Below are positions 17,601 through 27,200 of a DNA stretch of 45,256 nucleotides, in pieces. The notes beneath the pieces are model-generated. The model was not told where the DNA came from. It saw only the letters and a program-made list of their open reading frames with translations, and did not search any database. The DNA lies in the IMG/VR virus record IMGVR_UViG_3300006810_012228, positions 1-45,256 of that record; one strand, given 5' to 3'. The stretch's first letter is position 1; each line of letters begins with the position of its first letter. This stretch comes from a virus. The position numbers and the translations under genes were made by a program.

Positions 17601-18723
17601 CTATCTAAGCGCATTATCAGATTCAATGTCTGCTATTGACACTAAGAGTCTTTTAACTGGTGTTGCAGAACCATTCCAATATGATCTTGTAAAAGATTTT
17701 ACAAACAACTATGGAGAAAACAGTTTAAAGGCTGTATTTCTAACTCAAAGAAACATTGCATTGCTTTTTAAATATTTAAGAAGATTTATTAATTTAATTT
17801 TAATTAATCAGCAAATTGTAAACGCTTCTGTCATAATTCCAGACCCTTGTTTTGTCAATTTTGGTAAATTTAGTGATCAGGACTTACAGATTCTAAAAGA
17901 TTCATTGGGGCCAGAAGTCACTCAGGAGATTATAAACACTGAAATTAACGGACTTACAGATTTGATATCAGGCGCCTGTGATAAAATTGCAAAAGCACTA
18001 AATGGTTTTAGTGATGTAAACAGTAGCATTGAGGGAAGTTTTATTTCAGATAGTTCTAAAAAGGCATTAAATCAAGCCGTAGACTCATCAATAGACGGAA
18101 TTGTCTCTTATCAGAACCGTTCAAAAGCGGCAATTAAAAAGAATGCAGTTGGATTAGTAGAGATTTACTCTTATCTTTATCAGGGGAACGGTGAAAAGGA
18201 AAGATTTTCAGTTGACCCTCTTAGCACTGCTGGGCTTAAATTGAAAGAATCAACGTTAAAAACGGCTGTTGATAAACAGTACGCTGTCCAGCTTACGCTT
18301 TCCAATAAAGAAGTTTTTCCTAAAGTTAAAGATTTTTATGTTAATAGTATCGGACTTAACTCCTCTGCTGGTAAAAATAAAAACTTTTTAAATAAGCAAT
18401 TTTCTATTAGTGACGCAAAAGCCCCGTCAGAGGTTCAAGACTTTTTTAAATTTTTAGCGCTATCAACGTTTTTAGTGGGTGGGCAAGAACAATTGAGTTT
18501 AAAAAATATAGTTAATTTACTAAGTAGCCTTCAGTCAATCCAAGTTTTGTTTGATGAAGCTGACAAGGCTTTTAGTAATCCAAAAGACTTAAAAGAAAAA
18601 TACAAGCAGACATTTGATGACGTTGTTGCAGAGGGTGGAAAAAACACAAATGCTTTTATAGCAAACCTTAAAAAGATGAAACAAATAATTAATAATCAAA
18701 CTATAGAAAGTGGGGGCGAATAA
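14617..18723 (+). CDS. Large virion structural protein (baseplate region), unknown
   Basis: The 1368-residue protein is AT-rich in coding and lacks a motif I can name. Residues ~1-600 are mixed alpha/beta. In the C-terminal half are long helical stretches with a strongly hydrophobic one, KSLIGEIVALMLKEILGDC, near residues 880-900, seen in other large phage structural proteins I recall. The chain lies between the needle-like protein and the gp25-like wedge, so a baseplate or tail-tip role is likely from position only. Start ATG is one base after the previous stop, and its TAA overlaps the next ATG (TAATG). Confidence 0.5.
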   Translation: MSFDNKKVYEIAKKYVKNELGSFDLFVSSGDITGGNTVNENNFALACLRLLFGGSETSIDPVNNEKEFAQTVKKLKLNELGGKDLGFGTGNANNLIYRLFIAHIDKYLKSFPQGVTPAQAKLEERQKSKTKIDFMKRAYKNEFFFEDLAVDRLNEPEVYEVVTKQAFYNWHYENFVKFFKYDSVIKQKSDLNLSKWQDSNPGENVTFFVDQSGGPFNSGVPTVCCVIQEEVVEPDKIFDNKDAYIKKCFDKIFPIFGKKKYSDLLSAGVKKDFLEGLILSKVIDHTKLAENYLSFSFVKANNNPNSNLYKICVGADYANLIFGISGDLKLPEKSYKQMSQVKQFIANKKTSRRIIKSIPEDKKQTTDIWKESSTKLSNILNKKNDAIQKGPALFFDLKGGKEVLDVIKENLEKYELVDQDASTEIFKAQYSPSGADFSQTITGIYSELLFDRFLSNRLYFLELISEPYYREKVFEDVVFYYSHPELRLLAVGAKKKPSKEIEPDNIEIKIQKNNVPFEFSDVVNNKSQNLYIPEINNAYSVIPTVQINNDNKGKLGSGLSGEIIFTTEFLIDDILKSGDKATEELVDSETKRFKDELFDVVSFKEMQDALPALNNSFANVLLTTGNGFFLLSKEQILASEKEGGVITFLKDSLSTGVDFFTSNNTFKDEDVISLDNISAYMQRYHFPPLLIKPTVPKQKSATVEDQDAGLIKPREPNSLGAPKEKKEKVYDLDSYNSWYKNAGLQITVKMAQVSELGCLEDLGKIISQGTLDQVFEFLLTKFPWDELVLKSILADLKSKQNLLDPETNAAMLDQINECFDNADKLMAEFARFLDLLQNFDNILKAQIPQVPSIPELPYLYVLDFQAFFRKFIQEKLEDLIKSLIGEIVALMLKEILGDCSIDTDLERLFNEKLKGDENKTDTGADIAADDQGGLAGSTSSGAPNDLNNSSIDLVNILRASRIENLDNIFNGVYDLFPVLRTIVPKGVDKTVFIQNYLSALSDSMSAIDTKSLLTGVAEPFQYDLVKDFTNNYGENSLKAVFLTQRNIALLFKYLRRFINLILINQQIVNASVIIPDPCFVNFGKFSDQDLQILKDSLGPEVTQEIINTEINGLTDLISGACDKIAKALNGFSDVNSSIEGSFISDSSKKALNQAVDSSIDGIVSYQNRSKAAIKKNAVGLVEIYSYLYQGNGEKERFSVDPLSTAGLKLKESTLKTAVDKQYAVQLTLSNKEVFPKVKDFYVNSIGLNSSAGKNKNFLNKQFSISDAKAPSEVQDFFKFLALSTFLVGGQEQLSLKNIVNLLSSLQSIQVLFDEADKAFSNPKDLKEKYKQTFDDVVAEGGKNTNAFIANLKKMKQIINNQTIESGGE

Positions 18724-20573
18724 TGCTTGGTTTTGATGCTTACAATAAAACAATGTTTTCGGCTATAGTTCAACAAAGAATTGAATTATTTTTAGCAAAG
18801 AGAATAGTCATTAATTTACCCTTAGTTATAAAAGCAAAAGTTGATAATGACACAATCTTTCTAAGCGAATTCACAAAAACGCTCTATCCTATTTTTAAAA
18901 ATCAACTTAAGGAAAAAAATCTTTATTTTCATTACGCACTGGCTTCAATTTTTATTGAAGACCCAGATTACAATTTTATTATCTCAAATGATCAGGACAC
19001 AATTCAGAAAGCTGAAACAACACTAGAAGAATATTTTAATAAAATTGCAAAAGACGTAATTTTGCAACAAAATTCTAGCTTAGTCAGCCCAGAAACAGAA
19101 AAAAAGAATTTGTTTTCTTTTCTTTTATCAACAACAGAAAATCATAGATTTATTCCCAGTTTTACCCCAGAGGGTGAAAAACAAATTAGAAAGTGGACCG
19201 AGGTCGGCGCTGACCTTTTACAAATTAAGGAATCGAAAAGAATCCCTCCTGTTATCGCAAAAGCTTTGGGAGATAAAGCTTATCAACAATCTTTAGACGA
19301 CGCGCTACGTTTTAGCCAGCCAATAAGTAAAATAAATTCGCCTTTTTACATAGAGTATTTTTATAGACCGGCAGACTATGCCAAGGTGCGTAACGATCTT
19401 GCCCTTCAGGCGATTGGTGTTTATTCGAAGGAAGCCAAAGAAGCCGAACTTTCCACTCTTGCAACTTTGAAGTATGGTGGCTATCTTGATGCAAGATTAA
19501 GCGACTATAAAAACAAGCTAAATCGAGGTGTCAGATTGATGTTCAACATTGGTGCAACGATTCAACAAGACATCGAAGTTGATGCGAATACCGCTTCTAC
19601 TGTATATTATCATCCAATTAGACCAACCAAATTTACACCATTGACTGGCTTCACTGGCTTTGATAAAACTTTTGAAGAAGACGCAGAAAGCCTAGCTGTC
19701 CCGTTTCTAGCGAAATACGACATCATTAGCGGAAGCAATAATGATGGAAGCTTTCTTAATGGGATTGTTATCAAAATGGCAGCAGTTGAATCTTCCAATA
19801 GAAATAAACTTAAGGCAGATAAAGCAAACAGACCAGATGCTGATGAGAAACTTAATCAAAATAATATCTTTTCATTAAAAAATGATTTATACCTCACTTG
19901 TCCCAGCACAGAAAACAAAAAAACAGGTAAGGGAAAGTCTGTTTATGATGTTAACAAAAATTACTACTCAGCGTACAAAGACCTCTATAAAAATGTAAAT
20001 CTAGAGGGGATAAGAGCCAATAAAAATTTAATTTCGTTTGAAAAAGAAATTATAACTTATTTTAAAAATCAAGACGGAGAAGGGGCCACCGAAGAATGGA
20101 TTAATTGCTATTTTCCAATAATAATTGCAGAATATGTTGATGAGGACACCGAGATAGGCGCTTTTGAAGTTAAACTCCCCGCCGCCACCGGACAAATGCC
20201 AGATTTGTTAATAGAATCTAAAAACTTTGAACCACTTTATAAAAAAATGTTAGAAGAAGAGATGGGTCAAATAAAATTCTTAAATGAATATATCAATAAA
20301 CAGGAAACAGCAAAAAAACTTTTTGGAGAAGATGTGGTTAATATTCAAAACATTGTTGAAGCAAACGAAAAAAACATTAAAATATTTGAATCATTTCAAA
20401 AAGAAAACGATGCTCAAGAGGCGCTGTTTAACTCGCTACCCGAAGTTGTACAAGATATTTTGTTTCCAGGCGGGTTTAAAGCACCAAAGCCCCAGTTTGT
20501 AAAAGTTGGACAATTTGCAAATGACCTTGATAAAACTTTGTTCAACCTAATTACTTTTGACGAGGAAAAATAA
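18723..20573 (+). CDS. Virion structural protein (baseplate region), unknown
   Basis: A 616-residue protein without recognisable motifs; it is acidic/basic mixed with a mostly globular pattern and a helical C-terminus rich in K and E (QETAKKLFGEDVVN...). It sits directly upstream of the gp25-like gene, whose ATG overlaps its TAA by one base. In T4-like phages, the genes next to gene 25 encode baseplate wedge components such as gp53 or gp48, but length and sequence here do not allow identification. The function is assigned by neighbourhood only. Confidence 0.45.
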   Translation: MLGFDAYNKTMFSAIVQQRIELFLAKRIVINLPLVIKAKVDNDTIFLSEFTKTLYPIFKNQLKEKNLYFHYALASIFIEDPDYNFIISNDQDTIQKAETTLEEYFNKIAKDVILQQNSSLVSPETEKKNLFSFLLSTTENHRFIPSFTPEGEKQIRKWTEVGADLLQIKESKRIPPVIAKALGDKAYQQSLDDALRFSQPISKINSPFYIEYFYRPADYAKVRNDLALQAIGVYSKEAKEAELSTLATLKYGGYLDARLSDYKNKLNRGVRLMFNIGATIQQDIEVDANTASTVYYHPIRPTKFTPLTGFTGFDKTFEEDAESLAVPFLAKYDIISGSNNDGSFLNGIVIKMAAVESSNRNKLKADKANRPDADEKLNQNNIFSLKNDLYLTCPSTENKKTGKGKSVYDVNKNYYSAYKDLYKNVNLEGIRANKNLISFEKEIITYFKNQDGEGATEEWINCYFPIIIAEYVDEDTEIGAFEVKLPAATGQMPDLLIESKNFEPLYKKMLEEEMGQIKFLNEYINKQETAKKLFGEDVVNIQNIVEANEKNIKIFESFQKENDAQEALFNSLPEVVQDILFPGGFKAPKPQFVKVGQFANDLDKTLFNLITFDEEK

Positions 20574-20962
20574 TGGCAACAGGGATTTCAGTTAAGCTTC
20601 CATTACGAGTAACCAAAAATGATGGCCCTTATGGGCTAACTAAAGATTTGGTTAGCACCGTAAAGCAAAACTTTAAAAACTTAGTTTTAACAACTCCCGG
20701 CGAGAGAGTTATGGATGTAAACTTTGGTGTTGGAATTTACGGAATGCTTTTTGAAAATTACAATTCTGATGTGCAGCTAAAAATTAGAGAAAGAATAGTT
20801 TCACAGACAGCAGAATATATGCCATTTATCACTATTCGATCAATAAATTTTAATGACACCGAGATAGATAGTAACAAGATTCTTGTTGCAGTAAACTATT
20901 ATGTTTCACCCCTAAATTTTGAAGATGAGATAGTTTTAAATCTTAGTGGAGGGACGAATTAA
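20573..20962 (+). CDS. 25: Baseplate wedge protein, gp25/GPW family
   Basis: The 129-residue product has the length of T4 gp25 (132 residues) and its signature: LVLTTPGERVMDVNFGVGI followed by YGMLFEN, the TxPGExxMxPxFG pattern of the GPW/gp25 lysozyme-like fold, which is structural and not a lytic enzyme. In T4, gp25 clips gp6 dimers into the baseplate ring. The next gene is the gp6-like protein, in the T4-like order. ATG overlaps the previous stop (TAATG) and its own stop overlaps the next ATG. Confidence 0.9.
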   Translation: MATGISVKLPLRVTKNDGPYGLTKDLVSTVKQNFKNLVLTTPGERVMDVNFGVGIYGMLFENYNSDVQLKIRERIVSQTAEYMPFITIRSINFNDTEIDSNKILVAVNYYVSPLNFEDEIVLNLSGGTN

Positions 20963-22751
20963 TGCCAACAGTTAAGCCACCAATTTCATATACAAGTAGA
21001 GACTTTACTTCTATTAAAGATGATTTAATAAACTACGCCAAGATTTACTACCCAAACACCTACAAAGATTTTAACGAGGCTTCTTTCGGCGCAATGATGA
21101 TAGACATGATTGCTTATGTTGGTGACATTTTATCTTTTATGTTGATTATCAAACAAATGAAACACTAATAGACACAGCAATTGAAGAAGGCAGCATTGTT
21201 AAAATTGCAAAACAGCTTGGCTACAAGTTTAACAGCACACCAGTTTCTACTGGACAAGCAGCCTTCTATGTTTCAGTCCCGGCAAATAGTAGCAACTCTG
21301 GACCAGACACAGACTTGATCCCAATCTTAAAAGCTGGCACTCTTGTTTCTTCTGATTCGGGGGCAGTTTACACACTTACAACAGATGTAGATTTTGCAAA
21401 TGCCAACACAGAAATTAAGGTCGCAACCGTTAACGACAGCGGAACTCCACAAACCTATGCCTTCAAGGCTTATGGAACTATTGTTTCTGGTGAGGAATCC
21501 CAAGAACAAATAGATGTTGGAAGCTTTGAAAGATTCTTAAAAATTAAGCTAGGAGAAAAGAACATTAGTGACATAGTGAGTGTTACTGATTCTGACGGTA
21601 ACGAATACTATGAAGTGGATTACTTATCACAAAACACAGTGTTTAGGGCAATAAGAAACATTAGTGAGAACGATGAAACAGTTCCCTACATTCTGAGAAG
21701 CATGTATGTCCCGCGCAGATTTGTAACAGAGCACACGCTAGACAATGACACCTTCCTTCAGTTTGGTTTCGGCTCAGAGACAGAGATTGAGAATAAGTCT
21801 TTCCCTGACCCAACTGCTGCAACTTTGCAGCTAAATGGTAGAAACTTTTTCTCTGATAGTAGCTTTGACCCGTCCCAAATCTTAAAAACTGAAAAGTTAG
21901 GAATAGTGCCAGTCAACACAACTTTGACCATTTCTTATAGAAAGAACACTATTGAAGACGTTAATGCCGCCGTTGGCGCCGTTAATACTGTTGTAAATTC
22001 AAAAATAGAATTTAGAAAAAGCTCTACCGCAAATTCAAATGCGCTACAACAGATTTCAGCCTTTGAAGTTGAAAATGAGGAACCTATTGTTGGCAGCGTT
22101 TCTCTTCCAACAGCGGAGGAAATTAGAATTCGTGCAATTGACAACTATGCAGCCCAAAACAGAGCAGTAACTAAACAAGATTACATCAGCTTGATTTATA
22201 GAATGCCAGCTAATTTTGGTTCTATAAAAAGGGCAAACATAGTTCAAGACACTAATAGCTCAAAAAGAAATTTGAATTTGTATGTTATTTCTGAGAATGC
22301 AGATGGTGATTTAATTACAGCTTCAACAACTTTAAAACAAAATTTGAAAAACTGGTTAAACGAATACAAAATGATTAACGACACCGTTGACATTTTAGAT
22401 GCTAAAATTGTAAACATAGGGATTAATTTTGAGATTATTGGAGAGCTAGAAAAAGACTTTACTCTTGTTTTAAATGATTGCATCGATGCTTTAAAGCAAA
22501 AATATCAAACTAAATTTAACTTAGGCGAACCATTTTACATTTCAGACGTTTTTAGAACTTTAAATGATGTTGATGGTGTAGTTGACACATCTAGTGTTCA
22601 AATTGTTAGAAAATCAGGCACTGGTTATAGTTCATATCAATTTAGTGTAGATCAGAACACCTCTAGAGACGGAAGACTAATTAGAGTACCTGAAAATGTT
22701 ATTTTAGAAATTAAGAACATGGACGCCGACATTGTTGGGGTGATTAGATAA
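20962..22751 (+). CDS. 6: Baseplate wedge protein, gp6/baseplate-J-like (interrupted by a frameshift)
   Basis: In the sequence as given, frame 1 codes 68 residues and stops shortly after SFM (21168), while the continuation YVDYQTNETLIDTAI starts in the -1 frame at 21138. Joined, the product has ~596 residues, close to T4 gp6 (660). The N-terminal YTSRDFTSIKDDLINYAK and FNEASFGAMMIDMIAY are baseplate-J/gp6 hallmarks. The central and C-terminal parts have EIRIRAIDNYAAQNRAVTKQDY, also typical of this family. It follows gp25 as in T4. The break lies in a T-run (21135-21138), four T where five would keep the frame. The second half has no translation start needed and no stop from 21138 to 22751. 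Essential wedge proteins are rarely lost, so error or recoding is the simplest reading. Confidence 0.85.
21135..21138 (+). other. Frameshift site in the gp6-like gene (T4 run)
   Basis: Codons are TCT TTT ATG in frame 1. One extra T would read TCT TTT TAT GTT GAT and rejoin the conserved downstream frame. The upstream frame then ends in TAA at 21168. Confidence 0.8.
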
Positions 22752-24220
22752 TGGCGATTAAGAGATTCTTTGCTACTAAAGACAACACAATAACCAATGC
22801 CTTCAAGGATGGCTTAACAACTCGCGGAACCGGCTCAAACATGGGCGCTGCTGACATAATGGAAGTATTCAGCATCTATGGTCAGACTACTTCTACATCA
22901 AGTGAGCTTTCAAGAGCTTTGGTAGAATTTGACATTGCCGCATTGTCTGCATCAAGGGACAACGGTAACATTCCAGCTTCAGGATCAGTTGATTTTTATC
23001 TTCGCATGTATGATGCCGAGCATGTTGAATCAACCCCAAGAGACTTTACACTTACGATTGCGGCAGTTTCGCAATCTTGGGCTGAAGGAACCGGCCTAGA
23101 TACAGTAAACTATACTGACCTTGGCGCATCAAATTGGGTAAAAGCGGATTCATCAACCAACTGGACGGCCCAAGGTGGTGATTTTTTAACTGGTTCGGGC
23201 GACAGTCTTATGTTTACATCGAAAACTTTTGATGCAGGGACGGAAGACCTATCGGTAGATGTCACTTCAATCGTTGAAGAGTGGCTAATTGGAACCACTG
23301 GCAGTTATGGCTTTGGCGTATTCTTAACCTCATCACAAGAAGAAGCAACTCAGTCATACTATACGAAGAAGTTTTTTGCCAGGGGAAGTGAGTATTTTCA
23401 TCGTAGGCCAGTCCTAGAGGCTCGCTGGAACGACGTTGTTGCTGATGATAGCTCTAACTTCTACCTAAGCAGTTCAAGGGCTCCAGTAGCCGATAACCTC
23501 AACACAATCTACATCTACAACTATGTGAGAGGTCAATTAGTCAACATCCCCAGTATCGGCACGGGGAACATCTACCTCAGCGTTTACTCAGGCTCAACAG
23601 GCCCCACAGGGGCCGCTCTAAGCCTCCCTGTTGGCGGTGGAGTGGCTTCGGCAGGTGATACTGCGGTTACGGGCGGCTATGTCTCTACAGGCGTATACAG
23701 CGCGAGTTTTGCTTATACGTCGTCTTCCATAACTTCAATTTATCCCGTTTGGCACAACAACAGTGGAACGGAGTACTTTAGTGGCTCTGCCATTACTGTA
23801 AAATCCCAAGAAGATGCTTCAACTTACCCAATTAAAGATTGGGTTATTAACATCACCAATCTTAAAACAACTTATTCAACAGACGAGGTTGCTAGATTTA
23901 GGCTTTATGTCCGTCCAAAAAATTGGAATCCCAACCTTTACACTGTTGCTCAAACTCAAATTGAAACAACTCCAATTGATAAAGCTTACTACAAATTGAA
24001 TAGAGTTGTTGATAATTTTGAAGTTATTTCTTATGGAACAGGAAGCGGAAATGAAGCTTACACCCAACTATCTTATGATGCCTCTGGTAATTATTTTGAT
24101 TTAGATATGAGTATGCTACAAAGTGGGTACAATTATCAGTTAACATTCCTATTTAATCTAGTAGGTGATTACCAGGAACAGAGAGCTAAATTTAAGTTTA
24201 GGGTAAGTGATGGCGATTAA
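22751..24220 (+). CDS. Virion structural protein, DNRLRE-like N-terminal domain
   Basis: The 489-residue protein begins with a DNRLRE-like domain (residues ~1-215: FFATKDNTITNAF, ALVEFDI, SQSWAEG, EEWLIG, GFGVFL), a beta-rich module found in surface and tail-fibre proteins. The pattern VEFDI ... W.EG ... EW is characteristic. The C-terminal ~260 residues include beta-rich parts and RFRLYVRPKNWNPN. It lies between the gp6-like wedge and the giant structural protein, so it is most likely a tail-tip or fibre component. ATG overlaps the previous TAA. A GC-rich patch (39 G/C of 60 in 23581-23640) lies in the part between the two halves, unlike the AT-rich neighbours. Confidence 0.6.
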   Translation: MAIKRFFATKDNTITNAFKDGLTTRGTGSNMGAADIMEVFSIYGQTTSTSSELSRALVEFDIAALSASRDNGNIPASGSVDFYLRMYDAEHVESTPRDFTLTIAAVSQSWAEGTGLDTVNYTDLGASNWVKADSSTNWTAQGGDFLTGSGDSLMFTSKTFDAGTEDLSVDVTSIVEEWLIGTTGSYGFGVFLTSSQEEATQSYYTKKFFARGSEYFHRRPVLEARWNDVVADDSSNFYLSSSRAPVADNLNTIYIYNYVRGQLVNIPSIGTGNIYLSVYSGSTGPTGAALSLPVGGGVASAGDTAVTGGYVSTGVYSASFAYTSSSITSIYPVWHNNSGTEYFSGSAITVKSQEDASTYPIKDWVINITNLKTTYSTDEVARFRLYVRPKNWNPNLYTVAQTQIETTPIDKAYYKLNRVVDNFEVISYGTGSGNEAYTQLSYDASGNYFDLDMSMLQSGYNYQLTFLFNLVGDYQEQRAKFKFRVSDGD

Positions 24221-27200
24221 AGATCTATTTTCAAAACAAAAAGCTCAAGAAGTAAAACTAAGAGGGGCTAACCAGAAAAGCTTAGACGAGTTTCGTCAAG
24301 ATGTAGAGTCTGGTGAAGAGATCAGACAAATAAGAATTGAAGATTCTTTAGTTGTCCCAGATTTGGATTATGCTAGCGCCTCCAACTTTGTAAAATATGG
24401 GTCTGCCAAAAAATACTATGCAGACTCTATTAAAAGAATTTACAACCAATATCCTTACGACGGCTCATCAGCAGAAAAAATTGCTTTCAGAAATGAGATA
24501 ACTCAGTTAGAGAGATACATTCTAGATAATGAATACCCAAGATCAACTGGCTTTGCTGAATTTGGCAAAGCCGGATGGGGTTCTTATGATGGAGACAGCT
24601 CAGTTGGATTTTCCAAAACTACTCTGCCAGAATACATTACTGCCTATGGTTATAAGGCAAATCAGGTTTGGGATGCCGACTCAAAACAACAACAAAGCTT
24701 TCGACTAGATTTTACTCAAGGAGTGACTGTAGAATTCTGGATGAAGAAAAATGGCTTTGTTGCCCCATCTTCGCCAACTAATACAGCAGAAGCAATTATA
24801 GACATTAGAGATCCATCTTTAGCTTCTTCAAGCTTTAGTGTGTTTGTCAATGGAACTACAACATCTACAATTTATACTGCGCTTAATACCCCAACTGCAA
24901 ATTCTACATTCTTCATGTTCTTTGATACGGGATTAGCTACTATTGCCGATTCAGAATGGCACCATTACGCCATTTCTTACCATGTGTCTGGAACAAAGTA
25001 TTATGCTGATTTGTATGTTGATGGAGAATACGCTGATAGTGATAACGATGGTACTACAATTGTAGCCCTTACAGGCTCTTTAAAGGCAACCATCGGCGCA
25101 CTCGGCGGAGATTATTACAACGAAGACTCAAATATTCCAGCAGGATACGGAAAACTTTCTGGTTCATTGGATGAAATAAGATTCTGGCAAGAAACTAGAA
25201 ACGCCCAGCAAATAGGTAGAAACTACTTTACAGTTATAAATGGTGGTGGCAACACAGATAGTTCAAAAGTTAATGAAGACAACACTTTAAAATTATCAGC
25301 TTATTATAAATTTAATGAAGGCATCACCGGAAATGCCACTACCGATGCTGTAGTTTTAGATTACTCAGGTCGTTTGGTTAATGGTGCTTGGACTGGCTAT
25401 TCTTCTAACAGTCGCGATACTGGTTCTGCTATCACGCAAGCAGCCGTTGGCACAGAGCTTGGCGACCCAATAATTTATGCGACACACCCAGAAGTAATAA
25501 CTTTATCAACCAACCTTGAAGCTTCTGGCACACAGCACGATGCTGGCAATGTCGGCAGCTTACAGAATTCTATTCCAATGTGGATGCTGGACGAGGACCA
25601 GTTTCAAGGTGGAGAATTAAAAAATCTATTACAAATTATGGGTAGCTATCTTGACAGTCTGCACCTCCAAATTACTCAAATTCCAAAATTTCATGAAGCA
25701 GAGTATCAGGATAACAATAATGTTGCCGCAAACCCTCACAACAGAAGATTATTAACTTCTTTAGGCTTTGATGTCCCAGAATTATTTATCGATAGCGATG
25801 TTTTAGAAACAATCTCCAATCAAGACGATAAAAGAAAGTTTGAAGACAAATTAAATGAAATAAAAAATCTCATTTACAAAAATGTTTATAACAATTTAAA
25901 TTACATTAATAAATCAAAAGGAACCGTAAAAGCAATTAGAAACTTGCTAAGATGCTATGGAATTGACGATGATTTATTTAACTTTAATGTTTACGCAAAT
26001 AATGTTGAATATGTTTTACAAGACGATTCTAAAAATTCATCTGTAAAATTTGATTCATTAGACTTGACTCCGTTTGCTGACGCACAAAATTCTGAAGGTG
26101 TAATCTTTAACTTTTCTGAATCTGGCAATTCAAATTCGGCACCCTACATCTCAGGGTCAACAGATGATTATGTTGCGTTTACAGTAGAAGCAAACACAAT
26201 TTTTCCAAAGACACCTTCAACTTATCAAGATTCGGTCAATCTAACTGACCCCGCTATTGTTACAGCTTCAGTTTTCGGCGTTAGAGAGGCAAACTTTACG
26301 GACCAAACAACCGTAATAGCCCCTGACGCCGCCGACATTAGCGTCAGAGTCGTTAAAAATGATAACACGGCTAAGTTCCAACTAAGTTCATCAATGGGCG
26401 TCCTGCTTGAATCTGATAGGTTTTACGATGTTTATGATAACTCAAGATGGAGTCTGTCTACAAGAATCAAATATGAGTTAGAGCCTTTTACCGATTTTGC
26501 AGGAGCAGGTTATAAACTAGAATTTAATGGCTACAACTACCAACAAGACGTTTTACAAAACTCATTCGCTTTAACTGCTAGTTTGTCTGCCGTAGATGGT
26601 GCGGCTTTTATTGCAGCAGATAAAAGAGTTTATGCCGGCGCCGAAAAAACAAACATTACTGGCGCTTTAACTCATAGAGCGAACATGAAACTCTTGAGCG
26701 TGTTAGCTTGGGCAGATTATCTTGAGGATGACGAATTAAAATCACACGCAAAAGATGTTACTTCGTTTGGTAGAAAAGAACCTTACGATAACACGTTTAC
26801 TTTCAGCCCTTCATTTGACAGCATCTTTATTCCAAAGTTTGATACTTTGGCTATGAATCTTGCTTTTAATCAAGTAACCTCATCTGATAGCTCTGGAGAG
26901 TTTTCAGTTCCAGACCTTTCATCAGGCTCAACTGGATTAGTATCCAAGTATGGTGATTACTCAAAAATAGTTGGAATTCAAAATACAGCAAAGGGCAAGG
27001 GGTTTGCAAACTCAGCAGATGTTAAAGACATTCAGTATTTAAACATTAGCACACAACAAATCCCAGAGAATCTAAATGCAGACAACATGATTAAGATTCT
27101 TGAAAGCGATGATGATTTATTCTTTTTAGATAATAGACCTTCTAAGTATTTTTATTCATTAGAAGCCAGCATGTACGATACAATCTCAAGGGAGATGCTA

